Origin: Alteromonas macleodii ATCC 27126
GTDB lineage: Bacteria; Pseudomonadota; Gammaproteobacteria; Enterobacterales; Alteromonadaceae
Direction: 5' to 3'
Assembly: GCF_000172635.2 (NCBI RefSeq)
Contig: NC_018632.1
Location: forward strand, 1,736,001 to 1,800,000
DNA: 64,000 bases
In this document: positions 19,726 to 28,676 of the stretch, piece by piece
How positions within the stretch are numbered: position 1 is the stretch's first letter
Layout of the letters: each line of letters starts with the position of its first letter
Position numbers and translations under genes: made by a program
The notes under the pieces: generated by a model
What the model was told of the DNA's origin: nothing
What the model saw: the letters and a program-made list of their open reading frames with translations, nothing else
Database searches by the model: none

Positions 19726-21168
19726 CTAGGAGTTGCTGTCAAACGTATCTAAACCGCACGCTTGTGCGGTTTTTTTATCTTCCAACTTTGTTGGAAAAGA
19801 TAGTGTAAATGTGGTGCCCACGTTTACTTCACTTTCTACGCTAATGGTTCCCCCCATCGCTTCAACGATGGAGAACGAGATATAAAGTCCTAACCCAGTG
19901 CCTTTGCCGGTTGGTTTGGTGGTGTAAAACGGTTCAAAGAGCTTTTGAAGGGCATGCTTTTCTATACCGCAGCCCGTATCTTTTACCGTTATGACGGTGT
20001 GATCTTTTTCTTCAAACGAAGAAATAGTTAATTTATCCCCATCTTCCATCGCTTGCGCAGCATTTACGAATAAATTGACTAATACTTGGTTTAATTTTCC
20101 TGTTTTTCCCTTAATTAAAGGCACATCGCTTAGGTGCTGTTGAATCTTTATGCGGTGCTTCAATTCACTGTTTACTAATCGCAAGGCGTGAGCTATGCAG
20201 TCGTTCACGTTTACGGTTTCATCATCGGGAATATCTGCATCGTGGGAAAAAGAGCGAAGACTGGTGATAATGTCTGTAACCCTATTTAGGCCTTCCTCTG
20301 ATTCGCTGCAAATATCTGCAATTTCGTCGCTTAATGAATCAATCTTATTTTCAACCCTCCACTGTTTCGCAGCTTCAGCTACCTTCAGCCTCTCATCGTC
20401 GGTTGCGCTAGCCGCCAATTGTAAGACGATGTCTTGCATTTGCGAAAGCGCAGGCAGCACGTTCCGTAAAAAGTGAATGTTGCTATTAATGAAAGCAACA
20501 GGGTTATTAATTTCATGGGCAACACCAGCGGCAAGTAAACCTAGCGATGCCATTTTTTCTGAATCGATAAGGCTTTTTTCTACAATGGCTTTTTCTTCTT
20601 TCAACCTCACCGTTTCAAGCGCCATTAGCTTAGCCTGCATCCCCATGGCCATTTGCTCGGTAAATGTACGGTATCTGTTAGCCATATCCACAAATTCTTG
20701 GGTGTAATAACCCAGTGCTTGATGGCAAAACACAATAACTGCGTGTTGCTGATGTACTTTAAATGGACAATAAAGTACAGAGGTGACGGGCGTGTCGAAT
20801 AAGGATAGGTGGCGTTGCCACGTCGCTTGCTGCTTAATGTTGAATAGTGCTATAGGCTCACTTTTAACCGCACGGGAGAGTGTGTCATCGATTTGCCATA
20901 CGGTGTTAAGTAGCGGTGGATGGGTGCTGTTAATGCACCTCATTTTGCCAGCGCTTTCATTCTCAAGAACAAAGCAAACTTGATAATTATACAGTCCCTT
21001 GAACACACTAAACATTTTTTTATAAAGGTCTTGTTCGTCCTCTGCGGTAAGTAATACACGAGTGCCTTCTAGCAAAGCATCGCTTTCCTTCTTATGTGCC
21101 TCAGCCTGCTGTTTAAGACGGTAAACTAGCGCTAGATCTTCTAAAACATTTTCGTAATCTTTATTCAT
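19726..21168 (-). CDS. Sensor histidine kinase with GAF-like domain, paired with FIST protein
   Basis: A 480-residue kinase with no membrane segment. Residues about 35-175 resemble a GAF domain, then a coiled-coil (180-205), the dimerisation/phosphoacceptor helix with His218 in AAGVAHEINNPVAF, and a GHKL ATPase with N-box NLFVNAAQAM, DTGCGI and GKGTGLGLYI. No receiver domain is attached and no response regulator lies beside it. Its start overlaps the FIST gene stop by 4 bp, so it is coupled to that sensor and probably transmits the FIST signal. Its last codons overlap a terminator for the convergent genes. Confidence 0.92.
   Translation of the reverse strand: MNKDYENVLEDLALVYRLKQQAEAHKKESDALLEGTRVLLTAEDEQDLYKKMFSVFKGLYNYQVCFVLENESAGKMRCINSTHPPLLNTVWQIDDTLSRAVKSEPIALFNIKQQATWQRHLSLFDTPVTSVLYCPFKVHQQHAVIVFCHQALGYYTQEFVDMANRYRTFTEQMAMGMQAKLMALETVRLKEEKAIVEKSLIDSEKMASLGLLAAGVAHEINNPVAFINSNIHFLRNVLPALSQMQDIVLQLAASATDDERLKVAEAAKQWRVENKIDSLSDEIADICSESEEGLNRVTDIITSLRSFSHDADIPDDETVNVNDCIAHALRLVNSELKHRIKIQQHLSDVPLIKGKTGKLNQVLVNLFVNAAQAMEDGDKLTISSFEEKDHTVITVKDTGCGIEKHALQKLFEPFYTTKPTGKGTGLGLYISFSIVEAMGGTISVESEVNVGTTFTLSFPTKLEDKKTAQACGLDTFDSNS
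19751..19776 (+). terminator. Rho-independent terminator embedded in the 3' end of the histidine kinase gene
   Basis: A 9-bp GC-rich stem (AAACCGCAC at 19751-19759 with GTGCGGTTT at 19764-19772), a 4-nt loop and a T-run to 19776 read on the + strand. It suits transcripts from the permease-PRTase genes. The same bases encode part of the kinase C-terminus (KKTAQACGLDTF). Confidence 0.88.
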
Positions 21169-22358
21169 TGAGAGAACACTACCGCTGATATCATAAGGTT
21201 GCCGTGTCTGTTCTTGCCATCTAAAAAGCGCCCTTGCTCACCAAAAGTAAACGGGCCGCAAATAGGTAATGCTGGAAATTTTTCTTGCAGCGAATTCAGC
21301 ATGAAATTAATTTCGTCTCCAACCATCAAGCGACATCCTGCGCAGTAAATCATTAGTACGCCAACAGGCTTTCTATTTTCGGGCAGCAACATAACCGCAT
21401 TGTTTATCACACGCTCTGCACGAGACGTAAGGCTAGAAATGCTACCTTCCATCAACACCAACTCTTCACCTTCTTCTACTTCTGAAAAAACATGTAGTGC
21501 ACCACTTTCATCGACAGAATCGGGGTGGCACAGAAGGTAATTCACCGCACCGTTGTCTAATTCTACTGGTCTGCCTAGCGGCGCTGACGATGTTAGTCCT
21601 AAGATTTGACCGCCGTATAGCTGTTGAGCGATAAGGTTATTGGTCGCTTTGTTATAAACGGTGCTTGCACCGCTATTGTTAAGCTGTTGTAGTTGGCGTC
21701 CTTTCGCTTTCGTTGCTTCAAATAGGGTATCGGTTGGCTTGTATCCTGAGCTATAACTCACCCCTAATGGAGTAGAGGGATACATAACTGCAACTACCAC
21801 AGTGTGTGGTCCGCACGCATCTTTTGTAACGGTTGTCCAGTCGCCTGAAACCGTGTTGTCTGCCATTGAACCACCAAAAATAGGAACTTGAGTCCCTACA
21901 ATGCTGGCGAAACCTTCAAGTATTCTTTCTTCTTCTCCTGGCGGCAACGCACACCAAATTAACGCTGGGCTTTCATAAGGTCTTCCCGCATTGTTTAGCG
22001 CATTTTGTAACGCGATGGCGCCAGCTTCAAAGGCGCTGTAGCAGGAGGCGTCTGCACTTCCAACGCCGTAGGCTCCACCATCGTCATTCACACAAAAAAG
22101 CGCTAACTGGCAACCCGCGTCAACGGTACTGCCGTCGCAAAGTAGCGCTCCTAAACAAGAGCTGGAAATGAAATAAGGCGCGGTAAACGCGCTAAGGCCA
22201 TGTTGAAGCTCGTTAAAAGGTAAGTCTGCATTGCCGTAGCCAATAACGAGTGAAGGTGTATTTTCACTAAATAACCTATCTATTTCGGACGCCATACTAG
22301 GTGCGTCGTTACACTCCAACGAAAATGTTTGTATATACATTCGGCCTTTACCACTCAA
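21165..22358 (-). CDS. FIST-domain sensory protein
   Basis: The 397-residue protein matches the FIST family (FIST_N then FIST_C), a proposed small-ligand sensor domain. The FIST_N part shows a Rossmann-like PSLVIGYGNADLPFNELQHG start and ISSSCLGALLCDG; FIST_C carries the family block GVLMIYCAGCRLMVGDEIN with a Cys pair, and ends in ICGPFTFGEQG. It has no membrane segment or catalytic domain. The stop overlaps the start of the histidine kinase, so the two form a sensory pair. The ligand is unknown; amino acids have been suggested for the family. Confidence 0.92.
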   Translation of the reverse strand: MSGKGRMYIQTFSLECNDAPSMASEIDRLFSENTPSLVIGYGNADLPFNELQHGLSAFTAPYFISSSCLGALLCDGSTVDAGCQLALFCVNDDGGAYGVGSADASCYSAFEAGAIALQNALNNAGRPYESPALIWCALPPGEEERILEGFASIVGTQVPIFGGSMADNTVSGDWTTVTKDACGPHTVVVAVMYPSTPLGVSYSSGYKPTDTLFEATKAKGRQLQQLNNSGASTVYNKATNNLIAQQLYGGQILGLTSSAPLGRPVELDNGAVNYLLCHPDSVDESGALHVFSEVEEGEELVLMEGSISSLTSRAERVINNAVMLLPENRKPVGVLMIYCAGCRLMVGDEINFMLNSLQEKFPALPICGPFTFGEQGRFLDGKNRHGNLMISAVVFSQ

Positions 22359-22451
22359 CCATACTCTTTAATAATAGATTGAAATTAGGAAAAGCTTATT
22401 AAACATTAGTTGAAGAGTTACACGAGTTACAGTAACTGTGTTGAAGAGAAC

Positions 22452-23093
22452 TTAATTATCGAGGTAAAACTTGTCGTGAAAGGTATAAACCCACGTTGGC
22501 TGGTAGATCACTAAAAGCGTTATCGCCATACCGTTTAACAGAGCTTCAGGAAAGACCAAAAGTGGTATAAGCAAAACGTAGTTGTCAAAAATGATGTCCC
22601 AAGTATATGTACCTTCAATGTAATAAAATGCGCCGAGCGTTAGCGTCTTTAATGCAATAGAAAGAGCGGCAGGGAAAAAGGCACAAACAAAAATGTACAC
22701 GAAAAGTTGTCGAGGGATACGGTGAAAAGAAAGCATATAAAATAGATAGGTTATGCCAATAGGTACAACGGTGCCGAGTAGCCCGTTAACGCCAAAGTTT
22801 TCCCAACTTCCGTAGCCGACTGCGTTTGCGCCTAATAGCGCGATAAACGATGCAATAATAGCGTTTCTAAAGCCGAGCATTAATGTCAAAACTGAAAGGC
22901 CTAGAAAATGAACATCTAGGCCCTCGAAGATGCCTGCTTTAAACAACCAGAGAACGAAAAGCGAAGCAGCAGTACCAAAAATAAGGTGTTGCTGCTGCTT
23001 GTTACTCGCAAAATGAGTAAAGTCCACATGCCTGACCGCACCGAGTAATAATACACCGTAAATCAGCAATGCTAGCAGTTGTAGTGAACTCAC
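22452..23093 (-). CDS. CbiM-like energy-coupling membrane protein
   Basis: A 213-residue integral membrane protein with about six segments. It resembles permeases of the CbiM family, S components of nickel/cobalt ECF transporters (LGFRNAIIASFIALLGANAVGYG, then PEALLNGMAITLLVIY). The usual N-terminal metal-binding MHIxxG is absent, so metal transport is doubtful. No ATPase or T component is nearby. It follows xthA by 43 bp on the same strand and precedes the FIST gene by 93 bp. Confidence 0.7.
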   Translation of the reverse strand: MSSLQLLALLIYGVLLLGAVRHVDFTHFASNKQQQHLIFGTAASLFVLWLFKAGIFEGLDVHFLGLSVLTLMLGFRNAIIASFIALLGANAVGYGSWENFGVNGLLGTVVPIGITYLFYMLSFHRIPRQLFVYIFVCAFFPAALSIALKTLTLGAFYYIEGTYTWDIIFDNYVLLIPLLVFPEALLNGMAITLLVIYQPTWVYTFHDKFYLDN

Positions 23094-23136
23094 TTTTACT
23101 CCTTAGTTAATGGCGGGGAGCAGTATTTAGTACTGT

Positions 23137-23946
23137 TTACCCTTTATACTCAGCCCAAATAGGCGCATGATCAGACGGCTTTTCGATGCCTCTCAGCTCA
23201 TAATCAATACCGGCGTCATGTAGTTTTGCATGAAGCGGTTTTGTTGCCAAAATCAAATCTATGCGAAGGCCACGATTATCGTTGAATCCTTTTGAGCGGT
23301 AATCGAACCATGAAAACTTGTCGTTTGTCTCTGGGTTGAGTGTTCGAAAACTATCTTCAAAGCCCCAGTCAATTACTGTGTTCAACCACTCACGCTCTTC
23401 CGGCAAGAAGCTGCATTTTCCAGTTTTCAGCCAACGTTTGCGGTTGTCTTCACCAATGCCAATGTCCAAGTCTGTATGAGAGATGTTGACATCGCCCATA
23501 ACAATTACGTTGTCATCTGGTGTGTGGTTATCATCTAAATAAGTCATTAAGTCTTTGTAGAACTTACGCTTAGCTGGGTACTTGGTTTCATGCTTTTCGT
23601 TTTCGCCCTGAGGGAAGTAACCATTTAGAACGGTAACGGGCTCGCCAGCATCATCGGTGGTTTTTAAAATAATCATGCGACGTTGGGCGTCTTCGTCATC
23701 TGTTGGGAAACCCATCGACACAGAAAGCGGCTCTTTCTTCGCCAAAAAAGCAACGCCGTAATGGCTCTTTTGTCCGTGGAAATAAACGTGATAGCCCATG
23801 GCCTCAACGGCTTCTACCGGAAACTGTTCGTTGTGAACTTTAATTTCCTGTAAGCCAATAATATCGGGTTGGTGTGCGTCGATAACCGCCTGAAGTTGAT
23901 GTAGACGAGCGCGAATACCGTTTATATTAAATGAGATTACTTTCAT
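23137..23946 (-). CDS. xthA: Exodeoxyribonuclease III
   Basis: The 269-residue AP endonuclease/3' exonuclease is nearly the size of E. coli ExoIII. It begins [20 protein letters not shown] and has the metal-binding Glu34 in GLQEIKV, the [13 protein letters not shown] block, and the catalytic C-terminal [12 protein letters not shown]. It repairs abasic sites and 3'-blocked ends in base-excision repair. The start ATG at 23946 has no good alternative upstream. Confidence 0.96.
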   Translation of the reverse strand: MKVISFNINGIRARLHQLQAVIDAHQPDIIGLQEIKVHNEQFPVEAVEAMGYHVYFHGQKSHYGVAFLAKKEPLSVSMGFPTDDEDAQRRMIILKTTDDAGEPVTVLNGYFPQGENEKHETKYPAKRKFYKDLMTYLDDNHTPDDNVIVMGDVNISHTDLDIGIGEDNRKRWLKTGKCSFLPEEREWLNTVIDWGFEDSFRTLNPETNDKFSWFDYRSKGFNDNRGLRIDLILATKPLHAKLHDAGIDYELRGIEKPSDHAPIWAEYKG

Positions 23947-24128
23947 GCTTTTTTAGTGGTTGCTTCGAATTTGGCTAGAGTTTACCAGAAACTGCACGGC
24001 CGCTTAACGACGTTTTGCCACTATATTAATGCATTCAGTCGATTGGCTAGATTAAGTTTATTTATAGCTAATGGTGAAATCGCTGTGTATAAAAGCTCGT
24101 CATTAGCATAAATTTAGTCATCCCTTAA

Positions 24129-24848
24129 TCACACGTTTGCCTCATGGTAGGGAGTGTCATTTGGTGCCGTGCGCTTACCGAGTGAAATCAAGAACTCAAA
24201 CCAAGCATTTGCGTCTTGCACCGCGTTCTTAACAAAGCTTTCATTATCTAGGCCGAGCTCGGGTAAGAGTGTTTCTACGTCTTGTTTGAAAGACACCCAT
24301 GCTTTGGCACACCCTGCCATCGCTTGATAATACTCGGTAGGAATATCTAACGTCATGGCTTCTAACCGCCTAACAATAATGTTGGCGCCCATTGATGAGC
24401 CCAACCATACATAGATGGCTGCGATAGCCTGGCTGGTGGTTGAATTAGAGCAAGGAATTAACTGTGCGATAGCCTGGGCGTTTAAGACTGGCTCATCTTT
24501 GTTTTTTATTCTTGTAGTAGGTTCGAGCTTGGCATGGGTGTCATTGTAACGTTGTTGAGCAGACAGTGTTGCGGACGACAACGCGTGGGTGTCATTGTTA
24601 AGCGCTAGTAGAACAACTTCGCTATTGAGCATTGAGGCGATGCGGTTAAGGGAAGGGGTCTGGAGTGCAGTCTGTTTTACGGTTTCTGCTGTTGTTTGGT
24701 GAAACACCCTCATGATGTTAAGGATGGCAAGATAGGCCTCATGGTTAAACTCACTATCTTTGTGGTACATCGAGAAGGGAAAGGTATTTTCCAAGATAGC
24801 GTGGTTGGCATGGGTGTCTTGCTTAAGAGCAGTAAATAGATTGCGCAT
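24129..24848 (-). CDS. Biliverdin-type heme oxygenase with three DTH repeat motifs
   Basis: The 239-residue helical protein starts MRNLFTALKQDTHANHAILE, which aligns with bacterial heme oxygenases (proximal His predicted at residue 16, in the usual LxxxTxxxHxxLE pattern). GSSMGANIIVRRLE in the distal helix fits the glycine-rich turn above the heme. It should cleave heme to biliverdin, CO and iron; no phytochrome gene is adjacent, so iron recovery is as likely as chromophore synthesis. Three TGGGTGTC cores in this gene are read as DTHAN, NDTHAL and NDTHAK, two of them in a probable loop insertion (about residues 85-125). A fourth copy is antisense. Confidence 0.75.
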   Translation of the reverse strand: MRNLFTALKQDTHANHAILENTFPFSMYHKDSEFNHEAYLAILNIMRVFHQTTAETVKQTALQTPSLNRIASMLNSEVVLLALNNDTHALSSATLSAQQRYNDTHAKLEPTTRIKNKDEPVLNAQAIAQLIPCSNSTTSQAIAAIYVWLGSSMGANIIVRRLEAMTLDIPTEYYQAMAGCAKAWVSFKQDVETLLPELGLDNESFVKNAVQDANAWFEFLISLGKRTAPNDTPYHEANV

Positions 24849-25063
24849 GAGGTAAAGGTCTTTGCGTTTAAGCTTTCACAGCGTTGAATGATTTGCTCTA
24901 ACTTTATCATGGGTGTCTTCGTAACGGGCGAAAAATGTCAATGTTAATAATGTAATGGCTGATCGAGTTACAATCGGACAATGATTCCCGTAATTTCAGG
25001 GGTAAACTTGGGTGTCTTCTTTATATTGTTTTTGATGAAGAAGAAGAGCTACGGATGGGTGTC
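24292..25063. repeat. TGGGTGTC repeat cluster in and upstream of the heme oxygenase gene
   Basis: One GACACCCA (24292-24299) is followed by six TGGGTGTC cores at 24535, 24586, 24811, 24910, 25009 and 25056 (each 8 bp). Several extend to GTAA or TTAA, such as ATGGGTGTCATTGTAACG at 24534 and ATGGGTGTCTTTGTAAG at 25055. The last three fall in the 318-bp gap before the DUF2750 gene. That gap otherwise shows only the GTG-start region of the next gene. Confidence 0.85.
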
Positions 25064-25166
25064 TTTGTAAGTGTGTTAGCCGAGGGGGCTTTTTTAACGC
25101 TTATTGCATTGCGCCTATTACTGGGGCAGGTATACTTGCCGCAAAATTTGAGATAGGTGAAATAAC

Positions 25167-25562
25167 GTGTTTCCAGAAACAGTTGCAGACAAATTGAGTG
25201 ATGCGGTTATCGAGCAAGCGATGAAGCTAAGTGCAGAAGACCGACAAGAGCTTGTAGTGAGCTATATTGCAAAAGCAAATGAAATTTGGATGGTGCAAGG
25301 TAGTGAAGGTTTTGTGATGTTTGAAGGTGCTGAAAGCGTTCAGCTACCAGTATTCCCGCATCACGATTTAGCTCAAAAGTTTGTAGATATAAACGAAATT
25401 GAAGGCCAATGCGTGAATATTACACTCGATGAGTTTATGCAAACTTGGTTGCCAGGCCTTGAGAAGAATGGCGTTGAGCTAGTAATGTTCCCCACCACGA
25501 GTGATGTTGAAAACCTAGTTATGACTGCAGATGATTTAGCCTCAGAGCTTAGCGGAAATTAA
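25167..25562 (+). CDS. DUF2750-family protein
   Basis: A 131-residue acidic soluble protein. The layout (helical start with LSAEDRQELVVSYIAKANEIW, then a GFVMFEG strand, VQLPVFPHHDLAQKF and a Trp/Leu-rich WLPGLEKNGVELVMFP block) fits the DUF2750 family, whose role is not known. The GTG at 25167 has AGGTGA about 7 nt upstream. The sufE-like gene follows by 16 bp, so they are probably cotranscribed, but no link is shown. Confidence 0.75.
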   Translation: MFPETVADKLSDAVIEQAMKLSAEDRQELVVSYIAKANEIWMVQGSEGFVMFEGAESVQLPVFPHHDLAQKFVDINEIEGQCVNITLDEFMQTWLPGLEKNGVELVMFPTTSDVENLVMTADDLASELSGN

Positions 25563-25578
25563 GCAAGGTATAGAGATC

Positions 25579-25971
25579 ATGAGTTCTCTCGAAACTTTGC
25601 TTCCTCTGGCTTCATCTTTGGCTAACGCGAAAGGGTGGGACGATTTTACTCGTACACTGATGCTTGCGGGTAAATCGCTTGTCCCGCTTCCAGCGGAAAA
25701 ACGTTTGGCTGAAACAGAAGTAGAAGGGTGTGAAAGCCCGGTATGGCTCGCCACTTCTGACGAACAAGGCAATTTGATGGCTTACTCGCCTAGCAAAGTG
25801 ATTCGCGGCGTGCTTGCAGTATTGTTAGAAAAAGCAAACGAATTAACCCCGCAGCAGCGCAGTGAATTCGACTTTGAGAGATATTTGTCTCGCTGTCAGC
25901 TGGAACGCTACTTAAGTCAGTCTCGTGGAAACGGGATTAAATCTGTAATAGCTAAATTAAAGGGCATCTAG
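25579..25971 (+). CDS. SufE/CsdE family sulfur-acceptor protein
   Basis: The 130-residue protein has the SufE signature TEVEGCESPVWL with the sulfur-accepting Cys51, at the same position as in E. coli SufE. SufE takes persulfide from a cysteine desulfurase (SufS or CsdA) for Fe-S cluster assembly. The helical C-terminus (FERYLSRCQLERYLSQSRGNG) is also typical. No suf or csd desulfurase gene is adjacent, so SufE and CsdE cannot be told apart. Confidence 0.92.
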   Translation: MSSLETLLPLASSLANAKGWDDFTRTLMLAGKSLVPLPAEKRLAETEVEGCESPVWLATSDEQGNLMAYSPSKVIRGVLAVLLEKANELTPQQRSEFDFERYLSRCQLERYLSQSRGNGIKSVIAKLKGI

Positions 25972-25992
25972 CCGCTAAACTAGTGGCTGCCG

Positions 25993-27282
25993 TTATTTGT
26001 TTTTTGCTTCAATCCACTGGCTCATGTACTTGCTCGCCGTCAGTGTTTGATGCCACAGCAAGCTTTGCATAAATAAACCGTTTCTATGCGTGTTAAGCGA
26101 CTGTTTTAAACCAGTGATTTTTTCAATTAACGGCACTTCTGGCTGTTCGCTTTCAAAAGAGCTAAGTATTGTCGCCGTTAAGTTACTAGCGCTATCCCAC
26201 GTAGACTTATCATTGTGAAGTGCCACAGCTTGTCTGACGTAGTCTTGAATAACCGCTGCGTCAGTTGTATTCGCGCTACAAAGCGCACCAGGCCATTGCG
26301 CTAGCTGCTTTGGATCATCGATTTCCTGTATATTGCTATTAGCAGTGATTGAAGCGGTTGAGGTGATACCTTCTGCGCCTATCCACGTGGTGATACTAGG
26401 AGTAGCGCAGCGCATCGCATCAATTAGTTTGCCTTTAATGCCTGCGCCAAATCGTAAAGGAGCGATCAGCGCCTTTGCACTCAACATTATAGACTCCACA
26501 TTTTCGGCCCAACCTTTTACCAAAAAGCCTTGTTTTTCGTTGTGCAGTTGGGTGGCCTTTTTAGGCGGGTAAGCGCCGTATATGTGCAATTCTGCTTTAG
26601 GTAGCGCTTTTCTTATCTCAGGCCATATGCTTTGCTTTAGTTGCAGGACCGCGTCCCAATTAGGCGCATGGCGAAAGTTTCCAATATGAACAAAGTGCGC
26701 TCTTTCCTCAAAAGGAAGCGTCACGAGGGGCGTTTTTCCTACAACAAGAGGGTGGTATTGGAGCTGCGCTCTAGGTACACCGTAATGTTCCGTCAAAAGC
26801 GCCATTTCTCGTTTTGAAATTACTAATGTAAGGTCGCTTCTTAGTATTGCTGCAACTTCTCTTTGCGCCAATTCGCTATTTAACTGAGCAAGGCGAGCAT
26901 CATTGTCCTGTTTTACCGCTTCGTGCCTAGCCTGACGCAGGCTGTGCAAATCTTCAGTGTTTAAAACTCGAAGTGCATCTGGGCACGCTTCTTTTACTCG
27001 CCAAGAAAATTGCTCTTCTGTCATGTAGCGGTCGAATATAACAACGTCAGGCTTTATATGCGCTATTTGGCTATTAAAAGAACTACAATTCAATGCCACA
27101 GAATGCACATCAACGCCTAATGCTGTAAGGTCTTCTTTATGGTCGCTATCGGTGGCAGCGGTCAGAAATGTCACATTGAAATCGGCAGATAAGCAACGCT
27201 TAATAATAGCTAACATATTTTGGCCCGCGGCCGAAGAATTTGGCTCAGGCCACACATAACCGATAACAGCGACATTTAACAT
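25993..27282 (-). CDS. GT4-like glycosyltransferase
   Basis: A 429-residue protein with two Rossmann-like halves: an N-terminal MLNVAVIGYVWPEPNSSAAGQNML, a middle ERAHFVHIGNFRHAPNWDAVLQL block, and the donor-site region LIAPLRFGAGIKGKLIDAMRCATPSITT typical of family 4 retaining enzymes. It probably moves a sugar onto a glycan or protein, but neither donor nor acceptor can be read from the sequence. It is monocistronic; the sufE-like gene ends 22 bp from its stop. Confidence 0.85.
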   Translation of the reverse strand: MLNVAVIGYVWPEPNSSAAGQNMLAIIKRCLSADFNVTFLTAATDSDHKEDLTALGVDVHSVALNCSSFNSQIAHIKPDVVIFDRYMTEEQFSWRVKEACPDALRVLNTEDLHSLRQARHEAVKQDNDARLAQLNSELAQREVAAILRSDLTLVISKREMALLTEHYGVPRAQLQYHPLVVGKTPLVTLPFEERAHFVHIGNFRHAPNWDAVLQLKQSIWPEIRKALPKAELHIYGAYPPKKATQLHNEKQGFLVKGWAENVESIMLSAKALIAPLRFGAGIKGKLIDAMRCATPSITTWIGAEGITSTASITANSNIQEIDDPKQLAQWPGALCSANTTDAAVIQDYVRQAVALHNDKSTWDSASNLTATILSSFESEQPEVPLIEKITGLKQSLNTHRNGLFMQSLLWHQTLTASKYMSQWIEAKNK

Positions 27283-27753
27283 GGATGGATTACAACTTTT
27301 GCTTTAAGAACTTTGCCATCAAGGGCATAGTAAATAGTGTGCAAATACTACCATAAATTTGAATTGGTCATTACAAAAGCAAGTGTTCCTTAGAAAATCT
27401 AATTCTTATGGGTAATTACCCTAAGTTTTTCTATGTATTAGAATTATTTGTATGTAAAAAGGGGCAAAAAGCTATAATACAGGCCTTCCAGAGATGCGCT
27501 GAATACACGAGTGTAGTGCGTATCAGCGGCGTTGCGTGAATTGTTGATGTTCAGCGTAAAGCAAGATTTTCAAATTGAAAATGAGCCCCGCGGTATCAAG
27601 GCTTATGAAGGATTTAGGTTAACTTAATGATTAGTAAAGAAATCATACTTTTTTACTAGTTGATACTTATTGACCAACTACATTTTTGTGCCTATACCTT
27701 AATGAACGCAAGGCGAATGGAGGTGCCTTCAACGCTACATTGACAAAGGCGGC
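27283..27753. other. 471-bp intergenic region between the glycosyltransferase and HDOD genes
   Basis: No coding potential is apparent. It holds a perfect 12-bp palindrome GGGTAATTACCC (27410-27421) and a TATAAT (27473-27478) with TTGTAT 19 bp upstream, a possible promoter for the HDOD gene. No tRNA or riboswitch was recognised, and the 275 bp after the TATAAT could be a long leader. Confidence 0.5.
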
Positions 27754-28617
27754 ATGAAAGAGAGTGCACGAATGAATTTAGATGAACTAGTTTCGAAAGC
27801 GGAAAACCTCTTTGTTTTACCTGATTCGGTAACTCGACTTAAAGCTTGTATGGATGATGAAGCTTCAAGCATTGACGACATCGGCGATATTATTGCTTTC
27901 GATCCGTCATTGGCAACGCAATTGCTAAGAGTAGCAAACTCAGCGCTCTATCGTTTTCCTAATAAAATAGACACCGTCACAAGAGCCATCCAGGTAGTGG
28001 GGACCCGCTCCACTTATGACTTGGCACTGGCTTATGGCGTAAGTCAAGCATTCAGTGATGTAGACGGTCAACGTATCGATCTCGACAAGTTTTGGGAGCA
28101 AAGTGTTTCATGCGGTCTTCTGGCAAAGTACTTTGCGGATATGCGCAATATTCGTGAGCCTGAGCGACTCTTTGTTTCGGGGCTGCTTCACAACATAGGC
28201 GAGCTGGTAACCGTTTCGGTTTTGCCTGAGTCGGCAACCCGTTGTCAGGCATTCAACACCAGAGTAAGTCCTGCTGAGCTTCAATTTGGAGTGCTAGGGT
28301 TCACGTATGCGGAATTATCGGCAAGATTAATTGAAAAGTGGGATATTCCAAGCTCTATTTATACGCCAATTGCCAGTATCCACAAAGAAGAGGAGGAGTC
28401 TGCTTCTACAGATGAGAAGATTCTACAACTCTCGTATGTGTTGGCACTCGATAACGTCAACCCTGAGATCTACCCGAGTTATCACAACTTAAAGCCAGAA
28501 TTGCATGAGGCATTGTCGCTTAATCGCGAAGATTTAGAAGACGCGCTAGATATAACCAACCTGCAGTGTATTTCGGTAATTTCCCTGTTTAACCCTAACG
28601 CGTTTATGCTGTATTAA
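27754..28617 (+). CDS. HDOD-domain protein
   Basis: A 287-residue protein made almost wholly of one HDOD domain (metal-site-depleted relative of HD hydrolases): LPDSVTRLKACMDDEASSIDDIGDIIAFDPSLATQLLRVANSALYRF in two parts, then ERLFVSGLLHNIGELV. HDOD proteins commonly act in signalling without enzyme activity. The start could be ATG 27754 or ATG 27772 (MNLDELVSKAENL); neither has a strong ribosome-binding site. It stands alone and converges with the thioesterase gene at a shared hairpin. Confidence 0.88.
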   Translation: MKESARMNLDELVSKAENLFVLPDSVTRLKACMDDEASSIDDIGDIIAFDPSLATQLLRVANSALYRFPNKIDTVTRAIQVVGTRSTYDLALAYGVSQAFSDVDGQRIDLDKFWEQSVSCGLLAKYFADMRNIREPERLFVSGLLHNIGELVTVSVLPESATRCQAFNTRVSPAELQFGVLGFTYAELSARLIEKWDIPSSIYTPIASIHKEEEESASTDEKILQLSYVLALDNVNPEIYPSYHNLKPELHEALSLNREDLEDALDITNLQCISVISLFNPNAFMLY

Positions 28618-28647
28618 TGTAACGTTTTTAACGTGCTTTTCGAAATG

Positions 28648-28676
28648 CCGTAGCGATCAGTCGAAAATCGCTACGG
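28648..28676. terminator. Hairpin between convergent HDOD and thioesterase genes
   Basis: A perfect 10-bp stem (CCGTAGCGAT at 28648-28657 with ATCGCTACGG at 28667-28676) encloses a 9-nt loop that contains the thioesterase stop codon. T-runs are weak on both sides, so termination may be partial. Confidence 0.6.

Noticed and set aside
24710..24910. 66-codon reverse ORF upstream of the heme oxygenase start
   Set aside because: It overlaps the heme oxygenase in another frame and has no recognisable content.
27480..27750. A c-di-GMP riboswitch or small RNA before the HDOD gene
   Set aside because: I could not find the conserved GEMM core or any other known fold; the stretch remains undefined.
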